Positions 13,799-19,316 of a DNA stretch of 19,316 nucleotides are shown here, one piece after another. The notes beneath the pieces were generated by a model. It ran no database searches. It was given only the letters and a program-made list of their open reading frames with translations, and was not told the origin of the DNA. Source of the stretch: JASJHI01 sp965371355 (GTDB lineage Bacteria > Actinomycetota > Acidimicrobiia > Acidimicrobiales > Ilumatobacteraceae); contig CBDUYD010000041.1 of the NCBI GenBank assembly GCA_965371355.1, forward strand, positions 1-19,316, in the 5' to 3' direction. Position 1 is the stretch's first letter. The number at the start of each line of letters is the position of its first letter. Both the position numbers and the translations under genes were made by a program.

Positions 13799-14668
13799 AT
13801 GATCCCGAACGTTGCGCGCACGCTGTGGCACCACCTCGAGACGATCAACGCCGTCGCCTACTTCACTCCAGAGTGTCGCCAGGCCCCGGTCGACCTCGGG
13901 CTGAAGGGATTCTGGATGGGCTACGTCGCGTCCAGGGCGGCACCGATGGGGCCGGTCGAGGCGGGCGTCGTCGAGGCGACGTTCTTCAACTTCCATCCGG
14001 CCCGGATCCGACGGGCGATCCCCGACGCGTGGGCACTGGCCTCGCCCGACGACATCATCGACGCCCGCACGACCGCTGCCGCTGCGGCACTCAGGCGGCT
14101 GCTCGGCCACACGGCGGCCGCACAACTCGCGCAGCAGGTCACGCCGATCCTCACCGAAGCGGTCGGGCGTGCCGACGGAGCCGGACGGCCGCTGTTCGCC
14201 TCCAACCGCGACCTTCCCTCGCCCGGCGATTCGGTCGAGGCGCTCTGGCAGGCGGCGACCACGATGCGTGAGCAGCGAGGAGACGGCCACGTCGCACTGC
14301 TGACCGGCGCCGGGCTCGACGGCTGCGAGGTTCACGTGCTCGCTTCCGGCGACCGGATGGTCGATCCCGAGCTGTTCCAGCAGAGCCGCGGTTGGTCGCC
14401 CGACGACTGGCAGGCCGCGGTCGACCGACTGGCTTCGCGTGGCCTCGTCACCGAAGGAGGCGAGTTCACAGCGGCCGGTCGCGAGCTGCACGACGACATC
14501 GAACGGCGCACGGACGAGCTCGCCGCACGACCCTTCGAGCCGCTCGCCGAGGAGGTGATCGAAGGACTCACGGTGGTCCTCGAACCGGCCGCCCGTCGCA
14601 TCGCCGCCTCCGGCGAGATCACCTATCCCAACCCGATGGGCCTCCCCCATCCCGATCCTGACGTCTGA
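13799..14668 (+). CDS. SCO6745-family protein (actinobacterial, function unknown)
   Basis: A 289-residue protein resembling the SCO6745/SalK-like family common in actinobacteria. Recognisable parts are ARTLWHHLETINAVAYFTPE, GLKGFWMGYVASRAAPMGPV and the ATFFNFHPARIRRAIPDAW run, with a helical C-terminal half containing a winged-helix-like stretch (SRGWSPDDWQAAVDRLASRGLVTEGGEFTAAGRELHDDIE). The biochemical role of the family is not established. The start is the ATG at 13799, where homology begins; a CAAGAT hexamer 6 nt upstream may be a weak -10. It is divergent from QOR. The TGA stop lies inside the 7-bp tandem repeat. Confidence 0.85.
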   Translation: MIPNVARTLWHHLETINAVAYFTPECRQAPVDLGLKGFWMGYVASRAAPMGPVEAGVVEATFFNFHPARIRRAIPDAWALASPDDIIDARTTAAAAALRRLLGHTAAAQLAQQVTPILTEAVGRADGAGRPLFASNRDLPSPGDSVEALWQAATTMREQRGDGHVALLTGAGLDGCEVHVLASGDRMVDPELFQQSRGWSPDDWQAAVDRLASRGLVTEGGEFTAAGRELHDDIERRTDELAARPFEPLAEEVIEGLTVVLEPAARRIAASGEITYPNPMGLPHPDPDV

Positions 14669-14685
14669 CATCTGACGTCTGACGT
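14658..14685 (+). repeat. Four 7-bp tandem units (CTGACGT)
   Basis: CTGACGT, CTGACAT, CTGACGT and CTGACGT run without gaps. The array spans the last codons and stop of the SCO6745-family gene (TGA 14666-14668) and ends just before the long stem-loop. A 7-bp unit shifts frame, so changes in copy number could alter the C-terminus. Confidence 0.8.
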
Positions 14686-14688
14686 CTC

Positions 14689-14742
14689 CGGATTTGTGTC
14701 GGCGAATATCGCGACGCCATCGACATTCGCCGACACAAACCG
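14689..14742. repeat. Long perfect inverted repeat (stem-loop)
   Basis: TTTGTGTCGGCGAAT (14693-14707) and ATTCGCCGACACAAA (14725-14739) are perfect 15-bp arms around a 17-nt loop. With one bulged A at 14692 the stem gains three more pairs (CGG/CCG). It lies between two rightward genes. There is no T-tract on either side, so it is not a standard terminator; a REP-like dispersed repeat, operator or mRNA-processing hairpin is possible. I saw no second copy in the window. Confidence 0.85.
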
Positions 14743-14797
14743 TGGAGGGTGAGGTGTAGATGGGAATAACGGGTTGCGGGGAAGGTTTCACCGGGCG

Positions 14798-15838
14798 ATG
14801 AGTTCACCTGTGCTACAGACCGTGCCGCTCGGCGTCCAGTGGCCGACGATCGATCCGTTCCTGTTCTGTGTCCACCACCTCGACCTCTACCCGACCGGCA
14901 ACGCCGACCTCGGCCCGGTCGTCGCGCTCGACGGTCGCAACCTCGGCGAGGACTTCGAAGCCAGAGACGGCTGGCGCATGTACCACGGTCAGACGATCCC
15001 CGGCTTTCCGTCGCATCCGCACCGCGGCTTCGAGACGATCACGTTCGTGCGACGGGGTCTGGTGGACCACTCCGACTCGCTCGGCGCAGCAGCCCGCTTC
15101 GGACGTGGCGACGTGCAGTGGATGACCGCCGGGTCGGGCATCGTGCATGCCGAGATGTTCCCCCTCCTCGACCGCGACGAGCCGAACACGCTCGAGATGT
15201 TCCAGATCTGGCTCAACCTCCCAGCGAGCGACAAGATGGTCGATCCGCACTTCTCGATGTTGTGGGATCACGACATCCCCCGTCTCGTCGAGACCGACGG
15301 CGAGGGCCGCACCGCCGAGATAACCGTGATCGCTGGTGACCTCGATGGGCGCACCCCGCCGTCTCCTCCGCCGCACTCGTGGGCGTCGCGCGTCGACACT
15401 GACGTCGCGCTCTGGCACGTCGTGCTCGAGCCCGGCGCGTCGTGGACGATGCCCGCGGCGCGCGCCGCCGACACCGCGCGCGTGCTCTATCTCTTCGACG
15501 GTTCCGGCGTGACGATCCGCGACGCCCAGAGCGACGAGGCCGACCGGATCGACGCTTCGACGGGCGCCGTGGTCGACGCGCAGCGCGAACTCACCCTTCA
15601 GGCCGACGGTCACGTCGAGCTGCTCGTGCTGCAGGGACGTCCGATCGGTGAGCCGGTCGCCCAGCACGGTCCGTTCGTGATGAACACCCGCGCCGAGATC
15701 GCCGAGGCGTTCGACGACTACAACCGCACGCAGTTCGGCGGCTGGCCATGGGATCGCAGCGACCCGACGCACGGCGTCTCGCGCACCCGATTCGCCCGCC
15801 ACGCCGACGGACGCGTCGAGGAAGCGGTCACCGTCTGA
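14798..15838 (+). CDS. Pirin-family cupin protein
   Basis: A 346-residue bicupin-like pirin. The N-terminal cupin carries the metal-site residues: His73 and His75 in PSHPHRGFETITFV, and His117 and Glu119 in MTAGSGIVHAEM, matching the His-His-His-Glu iron site of human pirin. The C-terminal half holds the second cupin and ends GPFVMNTRAEIAEAFDDYNRTQFGGWPW, typical of the family. Some bacterial pirins act as quercetin 2,3-dioxygenases, others as regulators; which applies here cannot be said. The ATG at 14798 is where homology begins; the purine-rich GGGGAAGG lies about 12 nt upstream. A TTG at 14774 in frame is less likely. It ends 15 bp from the convergent alcohol dehydrogenase stop. Confidence 0.93.
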   Translation: MSSPVLQTVPLGVQWPTIDPFLFCVHHLDLYPTGNADLGPVVALDGRNLGEDFEARDGWRMYHGQTIPGFPSHPHRGFETITFVRRGLVDHSDSLGAAARFGRGDVQWMTAGSGIVHAEMFPLLDRDEPNTLEMFQIWLNLPASDKMVDPHFSMLWDHDIPRLVETDGEGRTAEITVIAGDLDGRTPPSPPPHSWASRVDTDVALWHVVLEPGASWTMPAARAADTARVLYLFDGSGVTIRDAQSDEADRIDASTGAVVDAQRELTLQADGHVELLVLQGRPIGEPVAQHGPFVMNTRAEIAEAFDDYNRTQFGGWPWDRSDPTHGVSRTRFARHADGRVEEAVTV

Positions 15839-15853
15839 TCGACGGTCGACCCG

Positions 15854-16867
15854 TCACCGCATCGTCAGCACGGCCGCTCCCGCGATGTCACCGCGCGCCA
15901 GTCGATCGAGGGCGACGTCGGCGTCGGCGAGCGCGAAGAGTTCGGTGATCGTCCTGACGGGGATCTCGACGGCGAGCGCGAGGAACTCCTCCGCGTCACG
16001 GCGAGTGAAGTTGGCGACGCTGCGCAGCCCGCGCTCGCGCCACAGCAGGTCGTAGTCGAACTCGGGGATGCGGTCGAGGTGGATCGCGTTGATCGCCACC
16101 GTGCCGCCCGGCGCCAACGCCTCCAGCGCGGCGACGACCACCGACCCGACGGGGGCGAACGTCACCGCCGCGTCGAGTTCGACCGGTGGCAGATCGTGCG
16201 CCCCGCCTGCCCAGACCGCGCCCATCTCGAGCGCTCGCTGCTGCTCGGCGACAGAGCGGGTGGCGACGTACACCTCGCAGCCCTGGTGGAGCGCAATCTG
16301 GATCGCCAGCAGCGCCGATGCGCCGAACCCGTAGAGCCCGAGACGGCCGCCGGGCTCGATCCCCGAGATGCGTAGCGCCCGGTAGCCGATCACCCCGCCG
16401 CACAGGAGCGGCGCAGCCTCCTCGTCGGTGAAGCCGTCCGGGATGGCGAAGGCGTAGTCGGCGCGGGCGACCACCGACTCGGCGTAGCCACCGTCGCGGT
16501 CCCACCCGGTGAACTCGGCCGAGTCGCACAGGTTCTCGAGCCCCGCCCTGCACCGATCGCACGAACCGCAGGCGCCGCCGAGCCAGGCGACGCCCACCCG
16601 ATCACCGACCCTCCAGCGCTCGACACCGTCGCCGAGCGCATTGACCGTGCCGACGATCTGGTGGCCCGGCACGATCGGGAGGTGCCGGGCGGGCAGGTCG
16701 CCCTCGACGAGTTGGAGGTCGGTCCGGCAGACACCGCACGCGGCGACCTCGATGGCGATCTCGCCGGGTCCGGGTGCGGGCGCCGGCAGTTCGACGAACT
16801 CGAGCGGCCCGGAGGCCACGGGTGCGGGTCGCGAGAGCCGCTGCGCGGTCACCCGCTGAGGACTCAC
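15854..16867 (-). CDS. Zinc-dependent alcohol dehydrogenase (MDR family)
   Basis: A 337-residue MDR dehydrogenase. Likely catalytic zinc ligands are Cys44 (ACGVCRTD), His69 (VPGHQIVG) and Cys156 (PLLCGGVIGY); the structural zinc site is Cys100, Cys103, Cys106 and Cys114 in ACGSCDRCRAGLENLCD. The nucleotide-binding turn is GLYGFGASALLAIQ. The residue after His69 is Gln where Glu is common. It probably oxidises an alcohol or reduces an aldehyde with NAD(H) or NADP(H). The GTG at 16867 overlaps the acylphosphatase stop by 4 nt (GTGA), suggesting translational coupling; a GTG at 16852 is an alternative. A much longer open frame upstream is antisense-free noise over the acylphosphatase gene. Confidence 0.9.
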   Translation of the reverse strand: MSPQRVTAQRLSRPAPVASGPLEFVELPAPAPGPGEIAIEVAACGVCRTDLQLVEGDLPARHLPIVPGHQIVGTVNALGDGVERWRVGDRVGVAWLGGACGSCDRCRAGLENLCDSAEFTGWDRDGGYAESVVARADYAFAIPDGFTDEEAAPLLCGGVIGYRALRISGIEPGGRLGLYGFGASALLAIQIALHQGCEVYVATRSVAEQQRALEMGAVWAGGAHDLPPVELDAAVTFAPVGSVVVAALEALAPGGTVAINAIHLDRIPEFDYDLLWRERGLRSVANFTRRDAEEFLALAVEIPVRTITELFALADADVALDRLARGDIAGAAVLTMR

Positions 16868-17145
16868 GGGCGCACCCGGAATCCCATCTCGCCCGAAGGT
16901 TCCTCGTCGGAGATGTCGACACTCGTGACGATGGCCCGATCGGGTCCGGATCGGCACCACTCGGCGAGCCGTCCGACAGCGTCGCGGGCGCCTTCCGCCA
17001 CCACCTCGACGCTCCCGTCCGGGAGGTTGCGGACCCAGCCGCGCACGCCGAACTCCGCCGCCATCCGCTGACACGAATCGCGGAAGAACACGCCCTGCAC
17101 CCGTCCGGAGACCGCGAACCGCGCTCGTACGTCCATCGACTCCAT
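16864..17145 (-). CDS. acyP: Acylphosphatase
   Basis: A 93-residue protein with the full acylphosphatase signature: GRVQGVFFRDSC (residues 14-25, with catalytic Arg22) and GWVRNLPDGSVEVVAEG (36-52, with catalytic Asn40). It hydrolyses carboxyl-phosphate bonds such as acetyl phosphate or 1,3-bisphosphoglycerate. Length is normal for the family (about 90-100). Two start codons compete: ATG at 17145 and ATG at 17136; the second has GGAG only 3 nt upstream, and neither has a good ribosome site. It follows the acyl-CoA dehydrogenase-like gene by 93 bp and overlaps the alcohol dehydrogenase by 4 nt. Confidence 0.92.
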   Translation of the reverse strand: MESMDVRARFAVSGRVQGVFFRDSCQRMAAEFGVRGWVRNLPDGSVEVVAEGARDAVGRLAEWCRSGPDRAIVTSVDISDEEPSGEMGFRVRP

Positions 17146-17238
17146 CCAACACCACTTCGACCAGGACGCGGGCGACGGAGCCGGCGAAAGGCCCCGCCGA
17201 CATCGCTGACCGGTGTGCGCCGAGGCCCGGCGGTGAGG

Positions 17239-18393
17239 TCAGCCGACCGGGTCGAGGCCGAGCGCGACGCGGCCGGTGAATCGGGTCTGCTTCGCCCGCG
17301 GTAGGGGGTGGAAGAGGCAGCCGTGGACGTCACGGAAGAGGCGCTCGAGGTCGGAGCTGCGGGTGTAACCGAGGCCCCCGGTCGCCTCGATCGCCAGGCG
17401 CACCGTGTCGATGGCGCCGTCGCAGGCGGCGGTTTTGCGGGCGAGCGTTCGACTCGCCAGCTCGGTCGTGTTCTCGAACCACAGGTCGTCGGCCTCGGCG
17501 AACATCGCCGCCACAGCGTCGTTCGCTCGGGTGTGGGCGTTCATCATCTCGCCCGCCGCTTGGGCGACGTGCTCGTCCGAGCGGCCGCCGGCCACCCTGC
17601 GGACCTCCTCGACCGCAGCGTCGGCGATCCCGAGGTAGGCCGACATGATGAGTGGCAGTGCCACACCGAGCACCGTGTTGAAGAGCGGGTGCCAGACGTC
17701 GGCCGGACGGATCAGCAGCACCGCCTCGTCGGGGACGAACACGTCGTCGTAGACGACGGTGTGGGAGCCCGTTGCCCGCATCCCGAGCGTGTCCCAGGTC
17801 TTCTCGATGTTGACGCCCTCGGACGTGAACGGGATCGAGCACTGGATCACCTGTGGTCCGCCGGGCGCGTCGTCCCAGCGGACGCTCGTGGCGAGGATGT
17901 TGCCGACCTCACAGCCGCTGGCGGGCATCTTCCGGGCGTCGACCCGGAACCCGCCCTCGACCTTGCGCGCCGACCCGCCCGAGGCGATCCAGTCCGAGGC
18001 TCCGGTGCTGATCAGGACCGCCTGTTGGTCGACGACCGCCCGGAACACCTTCTCGGCGTTCTTCAGGCCGTGCTTGTGGCGCCAGACCTGTGTGCCGAGC
18101 ACGTGAGAGTGCATCGACAGCGTGAGGGCGGTCGGTCCATCGACTCGGGCCAGCGTTCTGACTATCGCGCCCATCATCTCGTGGCTCACTCCTCCTCCAC
18201 CGAACTCGGTCGGCACGAGCGCCGCGGTCACGCCTTCGGTGCGGAGGTGCTCGTAGGCGAGATGCGAGATCTCCCCGGTGCGGTCGTTGTCGGCGACCGT
18301 CGGCCGGACGACCTCGCCGATCCGCTCGGCCACGGCCCGCCAATCGGTCGCGGGAGTGGTAGGTGCTTGTGTCATTTCCTCGATCAACGTCAT
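17239..18393 (-). CDS. Acyl-CoA dehydrogenase-family flavoprotein
   Basis: A 384-residue protein with the three-part acyl-CoA dehydrogenase fold. The N-terminal helical part contains LVPTEFGGGGVSHEMMGAIV, the middle part has STGASDWIASGGSARKVEGG and DTLGMRATGSHTVVYDDVFVP, and the C-terminus has ATGGLGYTRSSDLERLFRDVHG. The usual YEGTxxI loop with the catalytic Glu of short-chain enzymes is absent; the end reads GCLFHPLPRAKQ, closer to DszC/HsaA-like flavin monooxygenases and other unusual family members. So the reaction may not be a standard acyl-CoA oxidation. The ATG at 18393 is preceded 7 nt upstream by TACGGT; an internal ATG at 18375 has GAGGAA directly adjacent, too close. It is divergent from the HxlR-SCP2 regulator, a likely controller. 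Confidence 0.9.
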   Translation of the reverse strand: MTLIEEMTQAPTTPATDWRAVAERIGEVVRPTVADNDRTGEISHLAYEHLRTEGVTAALVPTEFGGGGVSHEMMGAIVRTLARVDGPTALTLSMHSHVLGTQVWRHKHGLKNAEKVFRAVVDQQAVLISTGASDWIASGGSARKVEGGFRVDARKMPASGCEVGNILATSVRWDDAPGGPQVIQCSIPFTSEGVNIEKTWDTLGMRATGSHTVVYDDVFVPDEAVLLIRPADVWHPLFNTVLGVALPLIMSAYLGIADAAVEEVRRVAGGRSDEHVAQAAGEMMNAHTRANDAVAAMFAEADDLWFENTTELASRTLARKTAACDGAIDTVRLAIEATGGLGYTRSSDLERLFRDVHGCLFHPLPRAKQTRFTGRVALGLDPVG

Positions 18394-18400
18394 GCGGTCG

Positions 18401-18406
18401 ACCGTA
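18401..18406 (-). promoter_or_regulatory. -10 hexamer TACGGT, leaderless arrangement for the acyl-CoA dehydrogenase-like gene
   Basis: Read leftward, TACGGT is followed by 7 nt (CGACCGC) and the ATG at 18393. No Shine-Dalgarno is present. Confidence 0.5.
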
Positions 18407-18454
18407 CGGATGGCTTCCTGCGCCGACCAGTCCTGAATCTGGACCTCGCCGGTC

Positions 18455-18460
18455 TACGAT
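18455..18460 (+). promoter_or_regulatory. -10 hexamer TACGAT of the HxlR-SCP2 gene
   Basis: TACGAT fits a -10 element; a weak CTGAAT (18433-18438) 16 nt upstream could be the -35. The predicted transcription start falls at about 18467, giving a leader of about 60 nt with its own ribosome site. Confidence 0.4.
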
Positions 18461-18467
18461 GTGTACC

Positions 18468-18482
18468 GGCACGGCCCGTGCC
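18468..18482. promoter_or_regulatory. Perfect palindrome at the predicted HxlR-SCP2 transcription start (operator candidate)
   Basis: GGCACGG and CCGTGCC flank a single central C. Seven-bp arms with a one-base centre fit a winged-helix dimer site. The position at the predicted start of transcription would let the regulator repress itself. Confidence 0.5.
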
Positions 18483-18528
18483 AAGCGGGAACCCGGGCGA
18501 CCGGCGACGTCGGACAGGAAGGGGCGAG

Positions 18529-19212
18529 ATGAGCGACCAGGGCAGGGGATACGGCCAGTACTGCCCGATCTCGCGGGCGCTCGACGTGCTGGGAGAGCGA
18601 TGGACACTGCTGATCATGCGCGATCTGTTGACCGGCACGACCCGTTTCAACGACCTCGCTCGCGGCCTCCCGGGGATCTCGCGCAGCCTCCTGGCGAAGC
18701 GGCTGCGGCTGCTCGAGCGATCGGGCATCGTCGAGCGACTCGACGGCGACTACCTGCTCACCGACGCCGGTCGCGAACTCGAACCGATCGTGTTCGGGAT
18801 CGGCGAGTGGGGCGTCCGGTGGACGTTCGGTGACCCCGACCCCGACGAGCTCGATCCCGAGCTGCTCGTGTGGTGGATGCACACCCGGATCGACACGTCC
18901 GAGCTCCCGGATCGCCGTTTCGTGCTGCACATCCGATTCGCCGACCACCCGCAACGATTCTGGCTCGTCGTCGAGTCGGGGGAAGCGTCGGTGTGCATGT
19001 CCGACCCGGGGTACGAGGTCGACGTCACGACGACCTCCGACATGGCGACGTTGTACCGCGTGTGGCTGGGCCATCTGCCCGTGAAGAAGGCGGTTCGCGA
19101 CGGGACGCTGACGTTCGACGGCCCGCCGGCGCTGACTCGGCGGATGCCGCAGGTGTTCATGCTGAGTCCGATCTCCGACACCGTGCGCGAGGCGTTCCGA
19201 ATCCGCGCGTGA
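18529..19212 (+). CDS. HxlR-family winged-helix regulator with C-terminal SCP2-like domain
   Basis: A 227-residue regulator. Residues 9-95 form the HxlR DNA-binding domain: YGQYCPISRALDVLGERWTLLIMRDLLTG with the conserved Cys12, then TRFNDLARGLPGISRSLLAKRLRLLERSGIVER (helix-turn-helix and start of the wing). Residues about 110-225 look like an SCP2/sterol-carrier-type domain (FVLHIRFADHPQRFWLVVESGEASVC; TLTFDGPPALTRRMPQVFMLSP), a hydrophobic-ligand fold, so it probably senses a lipid-like or acyl compound. This fusion is common in actinobacteria. The ATG at 18529 follows AGGAAGGGG in the leader. It is divergent from the acyl-CoA dehydrogenase-like gene (135 bp), the likely target. Confidence 0.9.
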   Translation: MSDQGRGYGQYCPISRALDVLGERWTLLIMRDLLTGTTRFNDLARGLPGISRSLLAKRLRLLERSGIVERLDGDYLLTDAGRELEPIVFGIGEWGVRWTFGDPDPDELDPELLVWWMHTRIDTSELPDRRFVLHIRFADHPQRFWLVVESGEASVCMSDPGYEVDVTTTSDMATLYRVWLGHLPVKKAVRDGTLTFDGPPALTRRMPQVFMLSPISDTVREAFRIRA

Positions 19213-19269
19213 CACCCCCTCGTCAAGCTGTCCCTCAGTAGTAACAGCGAACCGAGAGGGGAATGACGA

Positions 19270-19316
19270 ATGCGGGTCTTGATAGCAACGAACGAACTCC
19301 AGGGCCATACGCCCGG
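19270..19316 (+). CDS. 5' end of a hypothetical protein (partial)
   Basis: The ATG at 19270 opens a frame reading MRVLIATNELQGHTPG and running off the right edge. GAGAGGGG at 19254-19261 gives a strong ribosome site with 8-nt spacing. An ATG at 19263 in another frame is also open but lies directly after the ribosome site and reads less like a protein N-terminus. A TAGTAA hexamer at 19239-19244 could be its -10. The beginning resembles a small conserved actinobacterial protein group that I cannot name with confidence. Confidence 0.6.
   Translation, partial: MRVLIATNELQGHTP

Noticed and set aside
15841..15855. Hairpin GACGG/CCGTC between the pirin and alcohol dehydrogenase stops
   Set aside because: Only 5 bp with no T-tract; too weak to call a terminator.
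17308..18528. N-terminal extension of the HxlR-SCP2 frame across the acyl-CoA dehydrogenase-like gene
   Set aside because: The extension is antisense sequence; the ATG at 18529 has a ribosome site and begins the HxlR homology.

Overview
The window is high-GC DNA packed with actinobacterial-type genes: an ECF41-like sigma factor, a SCO6745-family protein, an HxlR regulator with an SCP2-like tail, an LLM flavin oxidoreductase and a membrane-anchored HtrA. Several genes start on GTG, and several lack a Shine-Dalgarno sequence but carry a TANNNT hexamer 7 nt before the start, as in leaderless actinobacterial transcripts. An acidimicrobial (Ilumatobacter-like) source is my guess from gene content and style; no rRNA or marker gene proves it. 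I see no tRNA, rRNA, CRISPR array, insertion sequence or phage module. The region looks like an ordinary chromosomal segment with two decaying genes and a few notable regulatory structures.

Layout. 1-945: the 3' end of an unidentified gene, a decayed HNH-endonuclease fragment, and a PhnB-like VOC protein. 1011-4078: probably one rightward unit, made of a promoter matching the ECF41 consensus, an FAD oxidoreductase, an ECF41-like sigma factor overlapping it by 4 nt, and a methyltransferase with a His/Asp-rich loop. 4197-5354: a leftward coiled-coil protein of unknown function. 5597-9113: rightward MgtC-like membrane protein, M3 oligopeptidase and LLM oxidoreductase. 9130-9293: a macrodomain pseudogene. 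9313-10527: a leftward HtrA protease, divergent from a VanZ-like membrane protein (10732-11304). 11425-13710: leftward quinone oxidoreductase and serine hydrolase, divergent from the SCO6745-family gene (13799-14668). 14658-14742: a 7-bp tandem repeat and a long stem-loop, followed by a pirin (14798-15838). 15854-18393: a leftward acyl-CoA dehydrogenase-like protein, acylphosphatase and zinc alcohol dehydrogenase. 18529-19212: a divergent HxlR-SCP2 regulator. 19270-end: the start of another gene.

The clearest gene-gene logic is the sigma unit: the sigma factor's likely recognition sequence sits directly upstream of the oxidoreductase it overlaps, which implies autoregulation. A second likely circuit is the HxlR-SCP2 regulator divergent from the acyl-CoA dehydrogenase, with a perfect palindrome at the predicted transcription start of the regulator. 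The rest is mainly housekeeping redox and hydrolase metabolism. I did not find a convincing new defence or mobile system.
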